Assembly: GCF_000744095.1 (NCBI RefSeq)
Contig: NZ_JQLI01000001.1
Span: 682,001 to 746,000, forward strand
Source: Cupriavidus necator A5-1
GTDB taxonomy: Bacteria; Pseudomonadota; Gammaproteobacteria; Burkholderiales; Burkholderiaceae
Direction of reading: 5' to 3'
DNA length: 64,000 bases
Shown here piece by piece: positions 36,857 to 45,390 of the stretch (position 1 is its first letter; each line of letters starts with the position of its first letter). Made by a program: the position numbers and the translations under genes. The notes under the pieces were generated by a model that ran no database searches, was not told the origin of the DNA, and was given only the letters and a program-made list of their open reading frames with translations.

Positions 36857-39061
36857 TCAAGCGGGCGCCGTCAGACTAAAAATGGCAAACTCCGGGTTGG
36901 AGCTTAGCCAGTACCGATCGATCACCCAGCCCGCCGACACGGCCAATGCCTTGAACGACTCGACGCTGAATTTGTGTGAGCTTTCGGTGTGCAGTCGCTC
37001 ACCAGCCTTGAAGGCGAAGCCGTGACCGGCAACGTGCACCAACTGATCGAACCGGCTGACCAGATGCATCTCCATGCGCTCCAGCGTGGGGTTCCAGATC
37101 GCCTGGTGATCGAACGCGTCCAGATCGAAGTCGCCGCGTAACTCACGGTTGATCCGAGCCAGCAAATTCTTGTTGAAGCGGGCGGTTACGCTCATCGAAT
37201 CGTCGTACGCCGCTACCAGCCTCGCGGGGTCCTTGATCATGTCCACGCCGATGATCAACTGAGCTCTTACGCCAAGCAGACTCCGCACCGAGCGCAGGAA
37301 CCAAATCGCCTCTTGCGGCGCGAAGTTGCCAATCGTCGAGCCGGGGAAGAACCCTACGCGTGGTGCATGGCCAACGTGTGCCGGCAGGGCCACGGCACGA
37401 GTGAAGTCGTCGGCCAGCGGCGCGACCCGAAGCGCCGGGTAGTCGCGGGAGATGCGCTCGGCAGCCCGTTGCAGGGCGTCGGGACTAATGTCGATAGGCA
37501 CATAGGTGCCGATATGCGGCGCTGCATCGAGGATCAGGCGCGTCTTGTCACTGGCACCGCTACCGAATTCGACCAGCACCGCGTCGGCCGCAATACTCGA
37601 CACAAGTTCGTGCACCACGCTTTGGAGCAACGCTGTCTCGGCCCGCGTCACGTAGTACTCGGGCGTGCCACAGATTTCCTCGAACAAGGCCGAACCGGCC
37701 TCGTCGTAAAAGTACTTTGGCGGGGTCGTCTTCGGATGCGCCGAGAGGCCTGCGATGATGTCTGCCTCGAACCCATCGGCGTCCTCGTCTGCCTTTGGCC
37801 GGTGTTCCAGATCGCGCGCAAGGCGCAGCCCGGAAACCATCCAGCGTTGCTCGGGACGGAAGAAATTCCGGTAACTGTGTCGCGCGTGGCCTGGCGATGT
37901 CACGCTCGCGCCGCCGCGCAGCACCATCTGCCCGACCATGAACTTGCCGTTGTACTCGCCGACTGCATCGGCCGATGGGCGAAACCCCGGGTACGCTCCA
38001 TACGCGCTTCGCGTCCATTGCCACGCGACATCGTCGGCCTGCTCAAGCAGCCCCGCGCCTGCTGCGGCTTCCCACTCGGCTTCGGTCGGCAGCCGTGCGC
38101 CGGCCCAAATGGCGAAAGCGGCCGCTTCGTAATAGCTTATGTGTGTGACAGCGACGTTGGGGTCGATGGCACGAAGGCCGCCGAGCGTCATCGCTTGCCA
38201 ATCCGTGCCGTTTGCTGCGCGCTCCCAGTAAAGGGGAGCTTCGCACTGCTCAGCTTGAACTAGCACCCAGCCATCGGACAGCCATAGAGCAGGGCGGGTG
38301 TACCCGCCGTCGTTCATGAACTGCAGCCACTGGCGATTTGTGACCAGGCGATCGCCGATTTCGAATGGCTCGATCCACGTTTTATGGCGTGGCCGTTCGT
38401 TGTCGAACGCGAACTTTGAAGCGTCGTCGCCAAGATCGAGCAAGCCGCCGGCATGGAATCTAAATTGCCCCGCGCCGCCTGATTTGTCCGCGGGCCAATC
38501 GGACCGGTATGCGGGCTTGAGTGGAGACTGCGCGAACAGATGAAGGGCATCCATTAGCAGCAGTTCCTGATGCTGCTCTTCATGCGCGATTCCGAGCAGG
38601 ACGAGTGGCTCCAGATCAGATGCCGGCTCCGCAGCCAATAGCCTGGCCATATGCGTATCGACGTGCCGCCGATACGCATCAATCTGCCGGCTGGTCGGGC
38701 GCGTCAGCAGACCTCTGTGCCGCCGGGGCTGGCGCGGACCCAATGCCTCGTAGTAGGAGTTGAAGAGATACCCATAGCCTGGATCGAACACCTCGTAACC
38801 GGGCAGGTGCTCGATGAGCACAAAGGTTTCGAAGAACCAGGTAGTATGCGCAAGGTGCCACTTCACCGGACTCGCGTCTGGCATTGACTGGGCCACCCTG
38901 TCCTCGTCCCCAAGCGGGGCGACGAGACGGTCGGTGTAGGCACGAACGTGCCTGAAGCGGGCCAGCAAACCTGCAGTGGCGCTGGCGCCCAATCGCTCGA
39001 ACGACTCACCAGGCTCGGCCGGATAGATGCGTGCTTCTCTGGAAGCGTTGTTCAGGCTCAT
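36857..39061 (-). CDS. Fused EgtB-EgtD ergothioneine biosynthesis protein
   Basis: Single 734-residue protein from ATG 39061. Residues 1-425 are EgtB-like: a DinB_2 iron-site domain with WHLAHTTWFFETF (His69/His72) and HEEQHQELLLMD (His160, His164, Glu166), then an FGE-sulfatase domain with ISYYEAAAFAIWAGARLPTE and the RGGASVTSPGHARHSYRNFF end. Residues 440-734 are EgtD-like: PPKYFYDEAGSALFEEICG, VEFGSGASDKTRLILDA and VGFFPGSTIGNFAP. EgtD trimethylates histidine; EgtB is the iron-dependent sulfoxide synthase. The order EgtB-then-EgtD is the reverse of the fungal Egt1 fusion. No frame disruption joins them. The next gene is an OYE reductase. A GTG at 39079 is an alternative start. Confidence 0.9.
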   Translation of the reverse strand: MSLNNASREARIYPAEPGESFERLGASATAGLLARFRHVRAYTDRLVAPLGDEDRVAQSMPDASPVKWHLAHTTWFFETFVLIEHLPGYEVFDPGYGYLFNSYYEALGPRQPRRHRGLLTRPTSRQIDAYRRHVDTHMARLLAAEPASDLEPLVLLGIAHEEQHQELLLMDALHLFAQSPLKPAYRSDWPADKSGGAGQFRFHAGGLLDLGDDASKFAFDNERPRHKTWIEPFEIGDRLVTNRQWLQFMNDGGYTRPALWLSDGWVLVQAEQCEAPLYWERAANGTDWQAMTLGGLRAIDPNVAVTHISYYEAAAFAIWAGARLPTEAEWEAAAGAGLLEQADDVAWQWTRSAYGAYPGFRPSADAVGEYNGKFMVGQMVLRGGASVTSPGHARHSYRNFFRPEQRWMVSGLRLARDLEHRPKADEDADGFEADIIAGLSAHPKTTPPKYFYDEAGSALFEEICGTPEYYVTRAETALLQSVVHELVSSIAADAVLVEFGSGASDKTRLILDAAPHIGTYVPIDISPDALQRAAERISRDYPALRVAPLADDFTRAVALPAHVGHAPRVGFFPGSTIGNFAPQEAIWFLRSVRSLLGVRAQLIIGVDMIKDPARLVAAYDDSMSVTARFNKNLLARINRELRGDFDLDAFDHQAIWNPTLERMEMHLVSRFDQLVHVAGHGFAFKAGERLHTESSHKFSVESFKALAVSAGWVIDRYWLSSNPEFAIFSLTAPA

Positions 39062-39118
39062 GCTTTCGTCTGGCTTCACTCAAATAGGGGTCATCGAATC
39101 TGTCATGCGCGCAGAGGA

Positions 39119-39526
39119 TTACGCCTTGCCGTTCGCTCGTTCCTCGATTGCATCGATCCGGTCTGTGTAGAAAGCGAGGTGATCCCTGATCCGCGCGACA
39201 GCCGCGTATGGGGCTTCGTAAGTCCAGACCGCATTGACGGAGCGCCCGCCGCCGGACGGAATCGAGAAGTACGCGCAATCGCCCTTGTAGGGACAATAGG
39301 TGGTGTGCTCGGACCGCTTGAGCAGCGTCATATCCACATCCTTCCTCGGGATATACAGGACGGCTGGGTAACGCGCCTCGCGAAGCGTCAACGCGTCTCG
39401 TGTATCGGCGATGACGTGGCCGGCTAGCGTGACCACCACGCGAGACGGGTTGTGCTCGATGGTGATGGGATGATCGGTATCCGGAATCTTGACGGACCGG
39501 GTTGCAGCGGTGGCGTTGCTTGACAT
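39119..39526 (-). CDS. DUF427 domain protein
   Basis: 135-residue single-domain protein. ITIEHNPSRVVVTLAGHVIA, YIPRKDVDMTLLKRSEHTTY and CPYKGDCAYFSI are the typical DUF427 pattern (YCPYKG). These proteins are common next to oxidative or carbonyl-stress genes; the biochemical role is not established. ATG 39526 has a GGAGAGT ribosome site. It sits between the glutathione transferase and EgtB-EgtD genes on the same strand and is probably cotranscribed. Confidence 0.88.
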   Translation of the reverse strand: MSSNATAATRSVKIPDTDHPITIEHNPSRVVVTLAGHVIADTRDALTLREARYPAVLYIPRKDVDMTLLKRSEHTTYCPYKGDCAYFSIPSGGGRSVNAVWTYEAPYAAVARIRDHLAFYTDRIDAIEERANGKA

Positions 39527-39664
39527 AAATACTCTCCTTCGAATTGACGCGTCGGGAACTTGCGCTTCGGTGGGGCAGGTGATGTGAGCTGCAGTTATGC
39601 GGCGAATGTCGGGAAGTCTACGTATCCGCGTTCGGGCTCTTGCGACAAAGGGCCTTGCCGTGAT

Positions 39665-40312
39665 CTATGCTGACGCGCTGGGGCGCTTCGATACCACGTC
39701 GTACCAGCGCCGAAGTGAGGCGTGCTCGTCCGAGGTGACGAAGTCGATCGCCTTCGCGGCGAAATCCACGGCGACCATCGCAGTGATGTCGGCAGCGGAG
39801 AAGTGGTCACCGGCCACGAATGGAACTTGCTCCAGGCGGGCATCGAGATCGGCGAAGAAAATCTCCACCCGCAGCTTGCTGCGCTCCGCCAACTCAGGGA
39901 TCTGCTCGTAGTCGCGGGGGCCAGCGATCGCGCGGCCTTTGAGGCCTGGCGCGGCATTGCGGATCGCCTCCATGACCGCGGCGAAGCCTTCCAGTTCGGC
40001 GCGACGCTCCCACATTGCCACCAGCGCCTTATCCTTGGCCGTGTCACCGAGCAAAGGGGCTTCCGGATGGATTTCTTCGATGTACCTGCAGATCGCCGGC
40101 ACTTCGCCGATAGCCGTGCCGTCCTCCAGCACCAACGTGGGCACGACCCGGCGAGGGTTGATCGCCCGGTAGGGCTCGGAATGCTGCTCGCCCTTGCTTA
40201 GATCGACGGGAATGAGCGGTATCGACAACCCCTTCTCGGCGAGGAAAATGCGCACACGCCGCGAGTTGGGTGAGGAAGCTGAGTGGTGGAGCCTGATCGG
40301 GACAGAGGTCAT
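39665..40312 (-). CDS. Glutathione S-transferase
   Basis: 215-residue cytosolic GST. A thioredoxin-like N-terminal domain (IRLHHSASSPNSRRVRIFLA, NPRRVVPTLVLEDGTAIGEV with cis-Pro, then a Glu-Val segment for glutathione binding) is followed by a helical C-terminal domain with FVAGDHFSAADITAMVAVDF, the N-capping motif. ATG 40312 is chosen because the upstream 55 codons of the same frame are non-homologous. The catalytic residue near the N-terminus is likely Ser9 or Ser11. It conjugates or reduces electrophiles and fits the redox theme of the cluster. Confidence 0.9.
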   Translation of the reverse strand: MTSVPIRLHHSASSPNSRRVRIFLAEKGLSIPLIPVDLSKGEQHSEPYRAINPRRVVPTLVLEDGTAIGEVPAICRYIEEIHPEAPLLGDTAKDKALVAMWERRAELEGFAAVMEAIRNAAPGLKGRAIAGPRDYEQIPELAERSKLRVEIFFADLDARLEQVPFVAGDHFSAADITAMVAVDFAAKAIDFVTSDEHASLRRWYDVVSKRPSASA

Positions 40313-40394
40313 GGTTGGTTCCTTTGTTAAGAATCGAGAATCTCCCGGAGCGAAGGTCGGGGCCGGCTTTATCGAGGGCGCCAGGATTGCAGGT

Positions 40395-41645
40395 TCATTT
40401 GGACGTAGACTCACGCAGAACGCCCGCTTTTCGTTGCAAGATGAGCAGCGCGATCGTTGCGAGACTGAGCAAGGCAATCACGCCGGCGCCAAGGTCGACC
40501 GCCAGGCCCAGCCCCTCGTGCGTGGCCACGACGCCAAGGCCGAGGGCGACGACGCCGAGCGAGAGATAGGCGAACAGGTAGAGGGTCGAAAGCACTCCGC
40601 CGCGGTGCTGCGCATGTGGCAAACCATTGATCAAGGTGAGACCACCCAGAAAAAGCAGGGCGTAGCCGATGCCCGTCATCGTCGTGGCCGCCAGGAATAT
40701 CCACAGTCCGTGCCACGCTGTGGACAGAGCCAGCAATGCCATGCCGGCGGCTGACGCGATGGCGCCCAAGGTCATGGAAAGGCCTGGGCGTAGCCCACGC
40801 GCCACGATCCCGAACACACCGGACGTGACGGCGAACAACGCCAGCGCGGCGCCGTTGACCAGCGCATTCGGCGACCCCACCAGGTCGCGGGCAACCTGGG
40901 CGCCGAGCGAGAGGATCAGCACGCCATGCGTATAAGCGGTAGTCACCGCGAGCGCCGCGACTGCGAACGCGGGCCGCAAGGGGCCGGGGATAAACGGCGC
41001 CTTGGGGCGCCACTTGCCGGCCACTGGCTCACCCGCGTGACGAGGCAAGTGCCAGGCCGCGGCGAATAGCAGTGCAATGAGGACAAACAGCACCCAGAAG
41101 CTGAGATGCAGCGGCCATGGCGCGTATTGCGTCAGCGCACCGCCTACGAGCAGCGCCGCCGCGAAACCGGATGCTTGCGCAGCCGCCATGACGGATGCGG
41201 CGCGCTTACCCTGCCTCTCCGAGCCGAACTCCACCATCGCGGCCGTCGAGGCGCCGGCGCTGAGGCCAACGCCAATGCCCATCAGGGCGCGACCGGCGAA
41301 CAGCCACGACACGCTCGGTGCAATGGCAAACAGCAGCACACCGAGCAACGACGCGCCCAGCCCGAGCAGCATCGTCGCTCGACGACCGAGGTGGTCAGAG
41401 AGATCACCAAATGCAATCAAGACGGTCACTACGAAGATCGGGTAGACGGCGAAGATGCCGGTGGTCACCGTGTGGGTCAGTTGCCACTGCTCGGCGTACA
41501 GCCGATAGGTCATGGCGGGCGCCGCGCTGGTCCACAGCGTATGTGCGACCACCCCTGCCGCCACCCAGAAACTGGTCCGCGGCCCTAGCTCGAATGGCCG
41601 GGAACCCTCCGCAGCATGTTTCGACATCTGGCGCTCGATCGTCAC
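40395..41645 (-). CDS. MFS transporter
   Basis: About 416 residues with 12 predicted hydrophobic helices. The MFS loop motif after TM2 is GDLSDHLGRRATMLLGLGAS. Further segments are FAGRALMGIGVGLSAGASTA and a central cytoplasmic loop KWRPKAPF. It begins at GTG 41645, overlapping the stop of the preceding SDR by four bases (GTGA), so the two are translationally coupled. Drug or metabolite export is likely; the substrate is unknown. Intact, unlike the MFS relic at 15.1 kb. Confidence 0.9.
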   Translation of the reverse strand: MTIERQMSKHAAEGSRPFELGPRTSFWVAAGVVAHTLWTSAAPAMTYRLYAEQWQLTHTVTTGIFAVYPIFVVTVLIAFGDLSDHLGRRATMLLGLGASLLGVLLFAIAPSVSWLFAGRALMGIGVGLSAGASTAAMVEFGSERQGKRAASVMAAAQASGFAAALLVGGALTQYAPWPLHLSFWVLFVLIALLFAAAWHLPRHAGEPVAGKWRPKAPFIPGPLRPAFAVAALAVTTAYTHGVLILSLGAQVARDLVGSPNALVNGAALALFAVTSGVFGIVARGLRPGLSMTLGAIASAAGMALLALSTAWHGLWIFLAATTMTGIGYALLFLGGLTLINGLPHAQHRGGVLSTLYLFAYLSLGVVALGLGVVATHEGLGLAVDLGAGVIALLSLATIALLILQRKAGVLRESTSK

Positions 41646-42391
41646 GAAGCGGTCTTGCCGCCGTTGACCCGGATGATCTGGCCCGTGATGAAGGCCGCCT
41701 TGCCGGATGCGACGAACATGATGGCATCGGCGATTTCTTCGGGGGCTCCCGCGCGCTTAAGGGGAACACTCGCGAGGAAGGCGGCTTTCCTGTCAGCCGA
41801 GCCGGTGAGCCGGTCGAGCATGGCAGTCTGAACCGGCCCCGGGGCAATGGCATTGACCCGCACGCCGGATGCCGCGCCCTCAAGCGCAGCCGATTTGGTC
41901 AGGCCTTCCACCGCGTGCTTGCTGGCGGTGTAGAGGGATGCGTTCGCCGCGCCGCGCTCACCCATCGTCGATGAGATATTGACGATGCTGCCGCCGCCTT
42001 GCGCGAGCATTACGCGCATCTCATGCTTTACGCTGAGCAGTGTGCCTAGCACGTTGGTGTCGAAAACGGCTGCGTAGCTCTCGGGAGTCAGTTCCGTGAC
42101 TGGCGTGAACTGGCCTTCCGTGCCGGCGGCGTTGACAGCCACGTCGAGTCGACCAAAGCGCGCGACGGTGTCATCGACCAAGCGACTGACTTCGTCTTCA
42201 TGACGCACATCGGACTTCAGAAATCGCGCTTCTACACCAAGCTTTCGAAGTTCGGCAGCTAGCTTCTGGCCTTCTTCATCGTGCCGTCCGGAGATGACGA
42301 CGTGCGCGCCTTCACGAGCGAAAGCCAGCGCGGTGGCACGGCCTATGCCGGTCAGTGCGCCGGTAATGAGGACGACGGGATGTGGGGACAT
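41642..42391 (-). CDS. SDR family oxidoreductase (copy 1)
   Basis: 249-residue classical short-chain dehydrogenase. The cofactor motif TGALTGIGRATALAF is at the N-terminus, then NAAG (usual NNAG), the catalytic Ser in IVNISSTMGE, Tyr/Lys in LYTASKHAVEGL, and NAIAPGPVQTAML. Arg in ISGRHDEEGQ after strand 2 suggests NADP(H). It is one of three close paralogues in the window (42541, 45391), each beginning with the same LITGALTGIG string. Coupled to the MFS gene downstream. Confidence 0.92.
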   Translation of the reverse strand: MSPHPVVLITGALTGIGRATALAFAREGAHVVISGRHDEEGQKLAAELRKLGVEARFLKSDVRHEDEVSRLVDDTVARFGRLDVAVNAAGTEGQFTPVTELTPESYAAVFDTNVLGTLLSVKHEMRVMLAQGGGSIVNISSTMGERGAANASLYTASKHAVEGLTKSAALEGAASGVRVNAIAPGPVQTAMLDRLTGSADRKAAFLASVPLKRAGAPEEIADAIMFVASGKAAFITGQIIRVNGGKTAS

Positions 42392-42540
42392 TGCTTTCTC
42401 CTGGTCAGGCGCGCTCCCGCCATCTTGAGACGGGAGACATCGTCAACGAAACGCTCAGGGTATTGAGTGTGTATGTGGTCATGTCGGATGTCGTTCGAGG
42501 CAGGCGGAGCTATGGGCGCCTCGCCAGGACTCCAGGACGA

Positions 42541-43287
42541 TCAGCCCGCGGTCTTGCCACCATCGACGGCGTAGATCTGGCCGGTCACGAAGGACGAGGC
42601 GTCCGACGCGAGGAAGAGCACGGCGTTGGCAATGTCTCCCGGTTTGCCGACGCGGCCCAGCGGTACGGTAGCGGTCAGCGCCGCCTTGTTCTCGGGGGTG
42701 CCGGTGAAGCGGTCGAGCATGCCGGTGTCGACCGGGCCTGGGGCAACAGCGTTGACACGCACGCCCGTGGCGGCGACTTCCAGCGCGGCCGACTTGGTAA
42801 AGCCCTCGACCGCATGCTTGCTGCCGGCGTAGATGGAGGCGTGGGCCGCCCCTTCGCGCCCATAGGTCGAGGAGATATTGATGATGCTGCCGCTCTTCTG
42901 GGCCGTCATCACGCGGAGTTCGTGCTTTAGGCTCAGCAGCGTACCGAGCACGTTGGTATCGAAGGTGGCGGCGTAGCTCTCGGCGGTCTGGTTGACGATC
43001 GCCCCCGGCTGCCCTTCCGTGCCGGCGTTATTGACGGCCACATCGAGGCGGCCGAAGCGGGCCACGGTCTGGTCGACGAGGTCGCGAACCTGGTCGTCGT
43101 GGCGGACGTCTGCCTGGATGAAGGTGGCTTCGGCGCCGAGCTGCTGAAGCTCGGTTTCGAGGGCCTTGCCTTCGGCCTGCCGGCGGCCGGAGACGACGAG
43201 ATGGGCACCATTCCGGGCAAAGGCCAGGGCGGTGGCGCAACCGATGCCGGTCAGGGCGCCGGTGATGAGGACAACGGGCTTGGTCAT
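42541..43287 (-). CDS. SDR family oxidoreductase (copy 2)
   Basis: 248-residue classical SDR with VVLITGALTGIGCATALAFA, NNAG, IINISSTYGREG (Ser), IYAGSKHAVEGF (Tyr/Lys) and NAVAPGPVDTGML. It heads the minus-strand run toward EgtB-EgtD and lies divergent to the LysR gene at 43476, 188 bases away, the usual LysR-target layout. Highly similar to copies 1 and 3 across the whole length. Confidence 0.92.
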   Translation of the reverse strand: MTKPVVLITGALTGIGCATALAFARNGAHLVVSGRRQAEGKALETELQQLGAEATFIQADVRHDDQVRDLVDQTVARFGRLDVAVNNAGTEGQPGAIVNQTAESYAATFDTNVLGTLLSLKHELRVMTAQKSGSIINISSTYGREGAAHASIYAGSKHAVEGFTKSAALEVAATGVRVNAVAPGPVDTGMLDRFTGTPENKAALTATVPLGRVGKPGDIANAVLFLASDASSFVTGQIYAVDGGKTAG

Positions 43288-43475
43288 GCTTCAACTCCGG
43301 TGCGATATGATTTGCGGGGTATGAGGGGGTTCGCGGGCGCCACCGATTCCGACGAAGGGGGGGACGCTCCAATACGCCGCCACTGAGGAGAATCTAGGGG
43401 TTCGTGACAGAATTGAGAAAGACTTAGTAAGCTGGCAGGCATACCTCGTAGGCATGGGGTTCGCAATGGGGAACA

Positions 43476-44411
43476 ATGGAACTGCGACATCTTCGGTATC
43501 TCATTGCGGTCGCCGAGACGGGTAGCCTGACGGTGGCGGCCGAGCGACGGCTGCACACCTCGCAGCCGTCACTGAGCCGGCAGATTCGGGACCTGGAAGA
43601 TCAGGTCGGGGTCGAGCTATTGAGCCGCAGCGCGCGCGGCGTGGAGCTGACCGCAGCAGGCAAGGCATTTATCGATCACGCGCGGCTGGCGCTCACCCAG
43701 GTGGATGCTGCGGTCGAAGCGGCCCGCAGGGCGGCGCAACCAGCCAAGCAGCGGTTTGCGCTCGGCTTCCTCACCGGGCAGGAAATGACCTGGCTGCCCG
43801 ATGCCATGCACATCCTTCGCGACGAATTGCCCAACGTCGATGTCACCGTGTCGAGCGACTACTCGCCGGAGCTCGCCGAAGGACTTGTGAGGGGCAAGCT
43901 GGATCTGGCGTTAATGCGTGCCGAACCGGACTTCGATCTCACTTACCAGGTTGTGAGCCAGGAGCCGCTCGTGGTGCTGATGCCCAGCGATCATCCGCTG
44001 ACGTCACGCGACGCCATCCGCCCACAAGAACTCGTTGGCGAGCCCTTCATCGCCATGGCGAGCAAGGCCAAGGTGCTGCGCCGAGTGATTGACGACTACC
44101 TGGCGCGCTCAGGGGTTCAGATCACGCCGACCCAATGCGTGGACAACCCGGCGATGGTCATGTCGTTGGTGGCATCGACGCGAGGCGTGACGCTGATCCC
44201 GGCCTATGTTGAGAATCTGATGCCCCTGTCGGTCGTCGGGCGTCCCCTTGCCGGTGAGGTGCCGACGATCGACCTCGCAATTGGCTACAGCAAGGCGAAC
44301 CGCTCCCCCGTCCTGAAGCTGTTCCTGTCCCGGGTGGATGAACTGATTGCTCGCGTAGCCGAACGGCGGGTTCGGCCGAGAAGCGACGACCGCCAAACTC
44401 GGGCTGAATAA
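43476..44411 (+). CDS. LysR-family regulator (copy 1)
   Basis: 311-residue LysR regulator. The N-terminal HTH reads MELRHLRYLIAVAETGSLTV and HTSQPSLSRQIRDLEDQVG; the co-inducer domain shows LALMRAEPDFDLTYQVV and STRGVTLIPAYVENLMPLSV. It is divergent from SDR copy 2, its probable target. A near-identical gene lies at 51129-52022 on the other strand. The last 15-20 residues (RRVRPRSDDRQTRAE) differ from that copy. Confidence 0.93.
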   Translation: MELRHLRYLIAVAETGSLTVAAERRLHTSQPSLSRQIRDLEDQVGVELLSRSARGVELTAAGKAFIDHARLALTQVDAAVEAARRAAQPAKQRFALGFLTGQEMTWLPDAMHILRDELPNVDVTVSSDYSPELAEGLVRGKLDLALMRAEPDFDLTYQVVSQEPLVVLMPSDHPLTSRDAIRPQELVGEPFIAMASKAKVLRRVIDDYLARSGVQITPTQCVDNPAMVMSLVASTRGVTLIPAYVENLMPLSVVGRPLAGEVPTIDLAIGYSKANRSPVLKLFLSRVDELIARVAERRVRPRSDDRQTRAE

Positions 44412-44466
44412 ACCGCCCGCTTTTTCTCAGGTGCGTTGGGGTGCTGGCGGCAGAGCGTGTTCATCG

Positions 44467-44502
44467 GGGGTAAATGTCCCTTTTGTGCAAATTCTTACGG
44501 TT
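44467..44502 (+). repeat. Solo Tn3-family terminal repeat, diverged
   Basis: GGGGTAAATGTCCCTTTTGT followed by a TGCAAATTC region and ACGGTT. It matches most positions of the 35-bp Tn3 ends at 4130/7583, and the sequence after it (an AAAGCCTTT stretch) also resembles that after 4164. No transposase is attached, so it is a relic end. Confidence 0.65.
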
Positions 44503-44530
44503 CCCAGCAAAGCCTTTCACCATAAGGGAG

Positions 44531-44553
44531 ACCGCGCCAAAGCGGGGGCTGAC
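44531..44553. repeat. 23-bp repeat shared with 9746-9768
   Basis: Exact copy of the 23-bp sequence beside the ISKra4-like transposase fragment, here without any coding remnant. It is probably the terminal fragment of the same IS, embedded between two Tn3 relic ends. Confidence 0.55.
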
Positions 44554-44661
44554 GACCGGACTGCTGCTGAGAGTCCAATAAGGCACCTACAATGCGCGCG
44601 TGGCTTCCGATCCTGGGCCGGCGACCTCCGTCCTTCAACTTCGAATTGCTCTGCGCCGCCT

Positions 44662-44697
44662 GGGGTGATCGTCCTTTTCCTGCAGATTGATACGGTT
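44662..44697 (+). repeat. Second solo Tn3-family terminal repeat
   Basis: GGGGTGATCGTCCTTTTCCT then a TGCAGATTGATACGGTT region, in the same orientation as 44467-44502. It lies 27 bases before the truncated enoyl-CoA hydratase and probably marks the cut in that gene. Confidence 0.6.
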
Positions 44698-44723
44698 ATG
44701 AGTCAGCCCCGAGGGTGTAGGTT

Positions 44724-45134
44724 GTGGCAGCGGACAACGCCAGCTTCGGCTATCCGGAAATCGATGTTGGCATGCTGCCGGCCATTCACTTCACGCACCT
44801 GCCGCGCATCGTCGGCCGGCATATCGCTTTCGAACTGCTGTTCACGGGACGCGCCTTTGGAGCGCGCGAAGCGCAGTCGCTGCATCTGGTCTATCGCATC
44901 GTGGCCGAAGCGGCGGTCTTGCAGCAGGCCAGAACCCTGGCCGCTACACTCGCCGCGAAATCTGTCAGTGCCATGAAGATCGGGCGCGCCGCTTTCCACC
45001 GTGCCGGGGATAGCGAATACCGGCGTGGCGTGTCGTACGCCGTGGACACGTTTTGCCAAGTGGCCGCCACCGACGACGCGCGAGAGGGCATCGCGGCGTT
45101 TGTGGAGAAGCGTCGGCCTGAGTGGAAAGCATAA
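44724..45134 (+). pseudogene. Enoyl-CoA hydratase/isomerase, 5'-truncated
   Basis: C-terminal half of a crotonase-fold protein: ASFGYPEIDVGMLPAIHFTH, LPRIVGRHIAFELLFTGRAF, AREAQSLHLVYRIV and EGIAAFVEKRRPEWKA at the end, the typical crotonase tail. The N-terminal 100-120 residues, including the first oxyanion-hole strand, are missing. A Tn3-type end lies immediately upstream. The open GTG at 44724 has no good ribosome site. Not expected to be active. Confidence 0.85.
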
Positions 45135-45390
45135 GCTGAGTGTCTCAAATGTGGCGGCGCCCGCTGTCCGCGCGGCAGGCTACGGATCAGCACGTGGATT
45201 CCCGGAACCATGTCGCCCCCCTCTTCGTGGCCGATTTCGAGCCCGATGCCTGAAAGGTATCCCCCCAAGCCTACAAGGTATTTTTCATGTGCGCGACGGA
45301 CGCCTACATTGGTCACATGGCGACGTAACAGCGTAGGTCGCCTACGTAAAAGATGGACGTACACCTCCTAGTCAGATCCAAGGATCCAAA

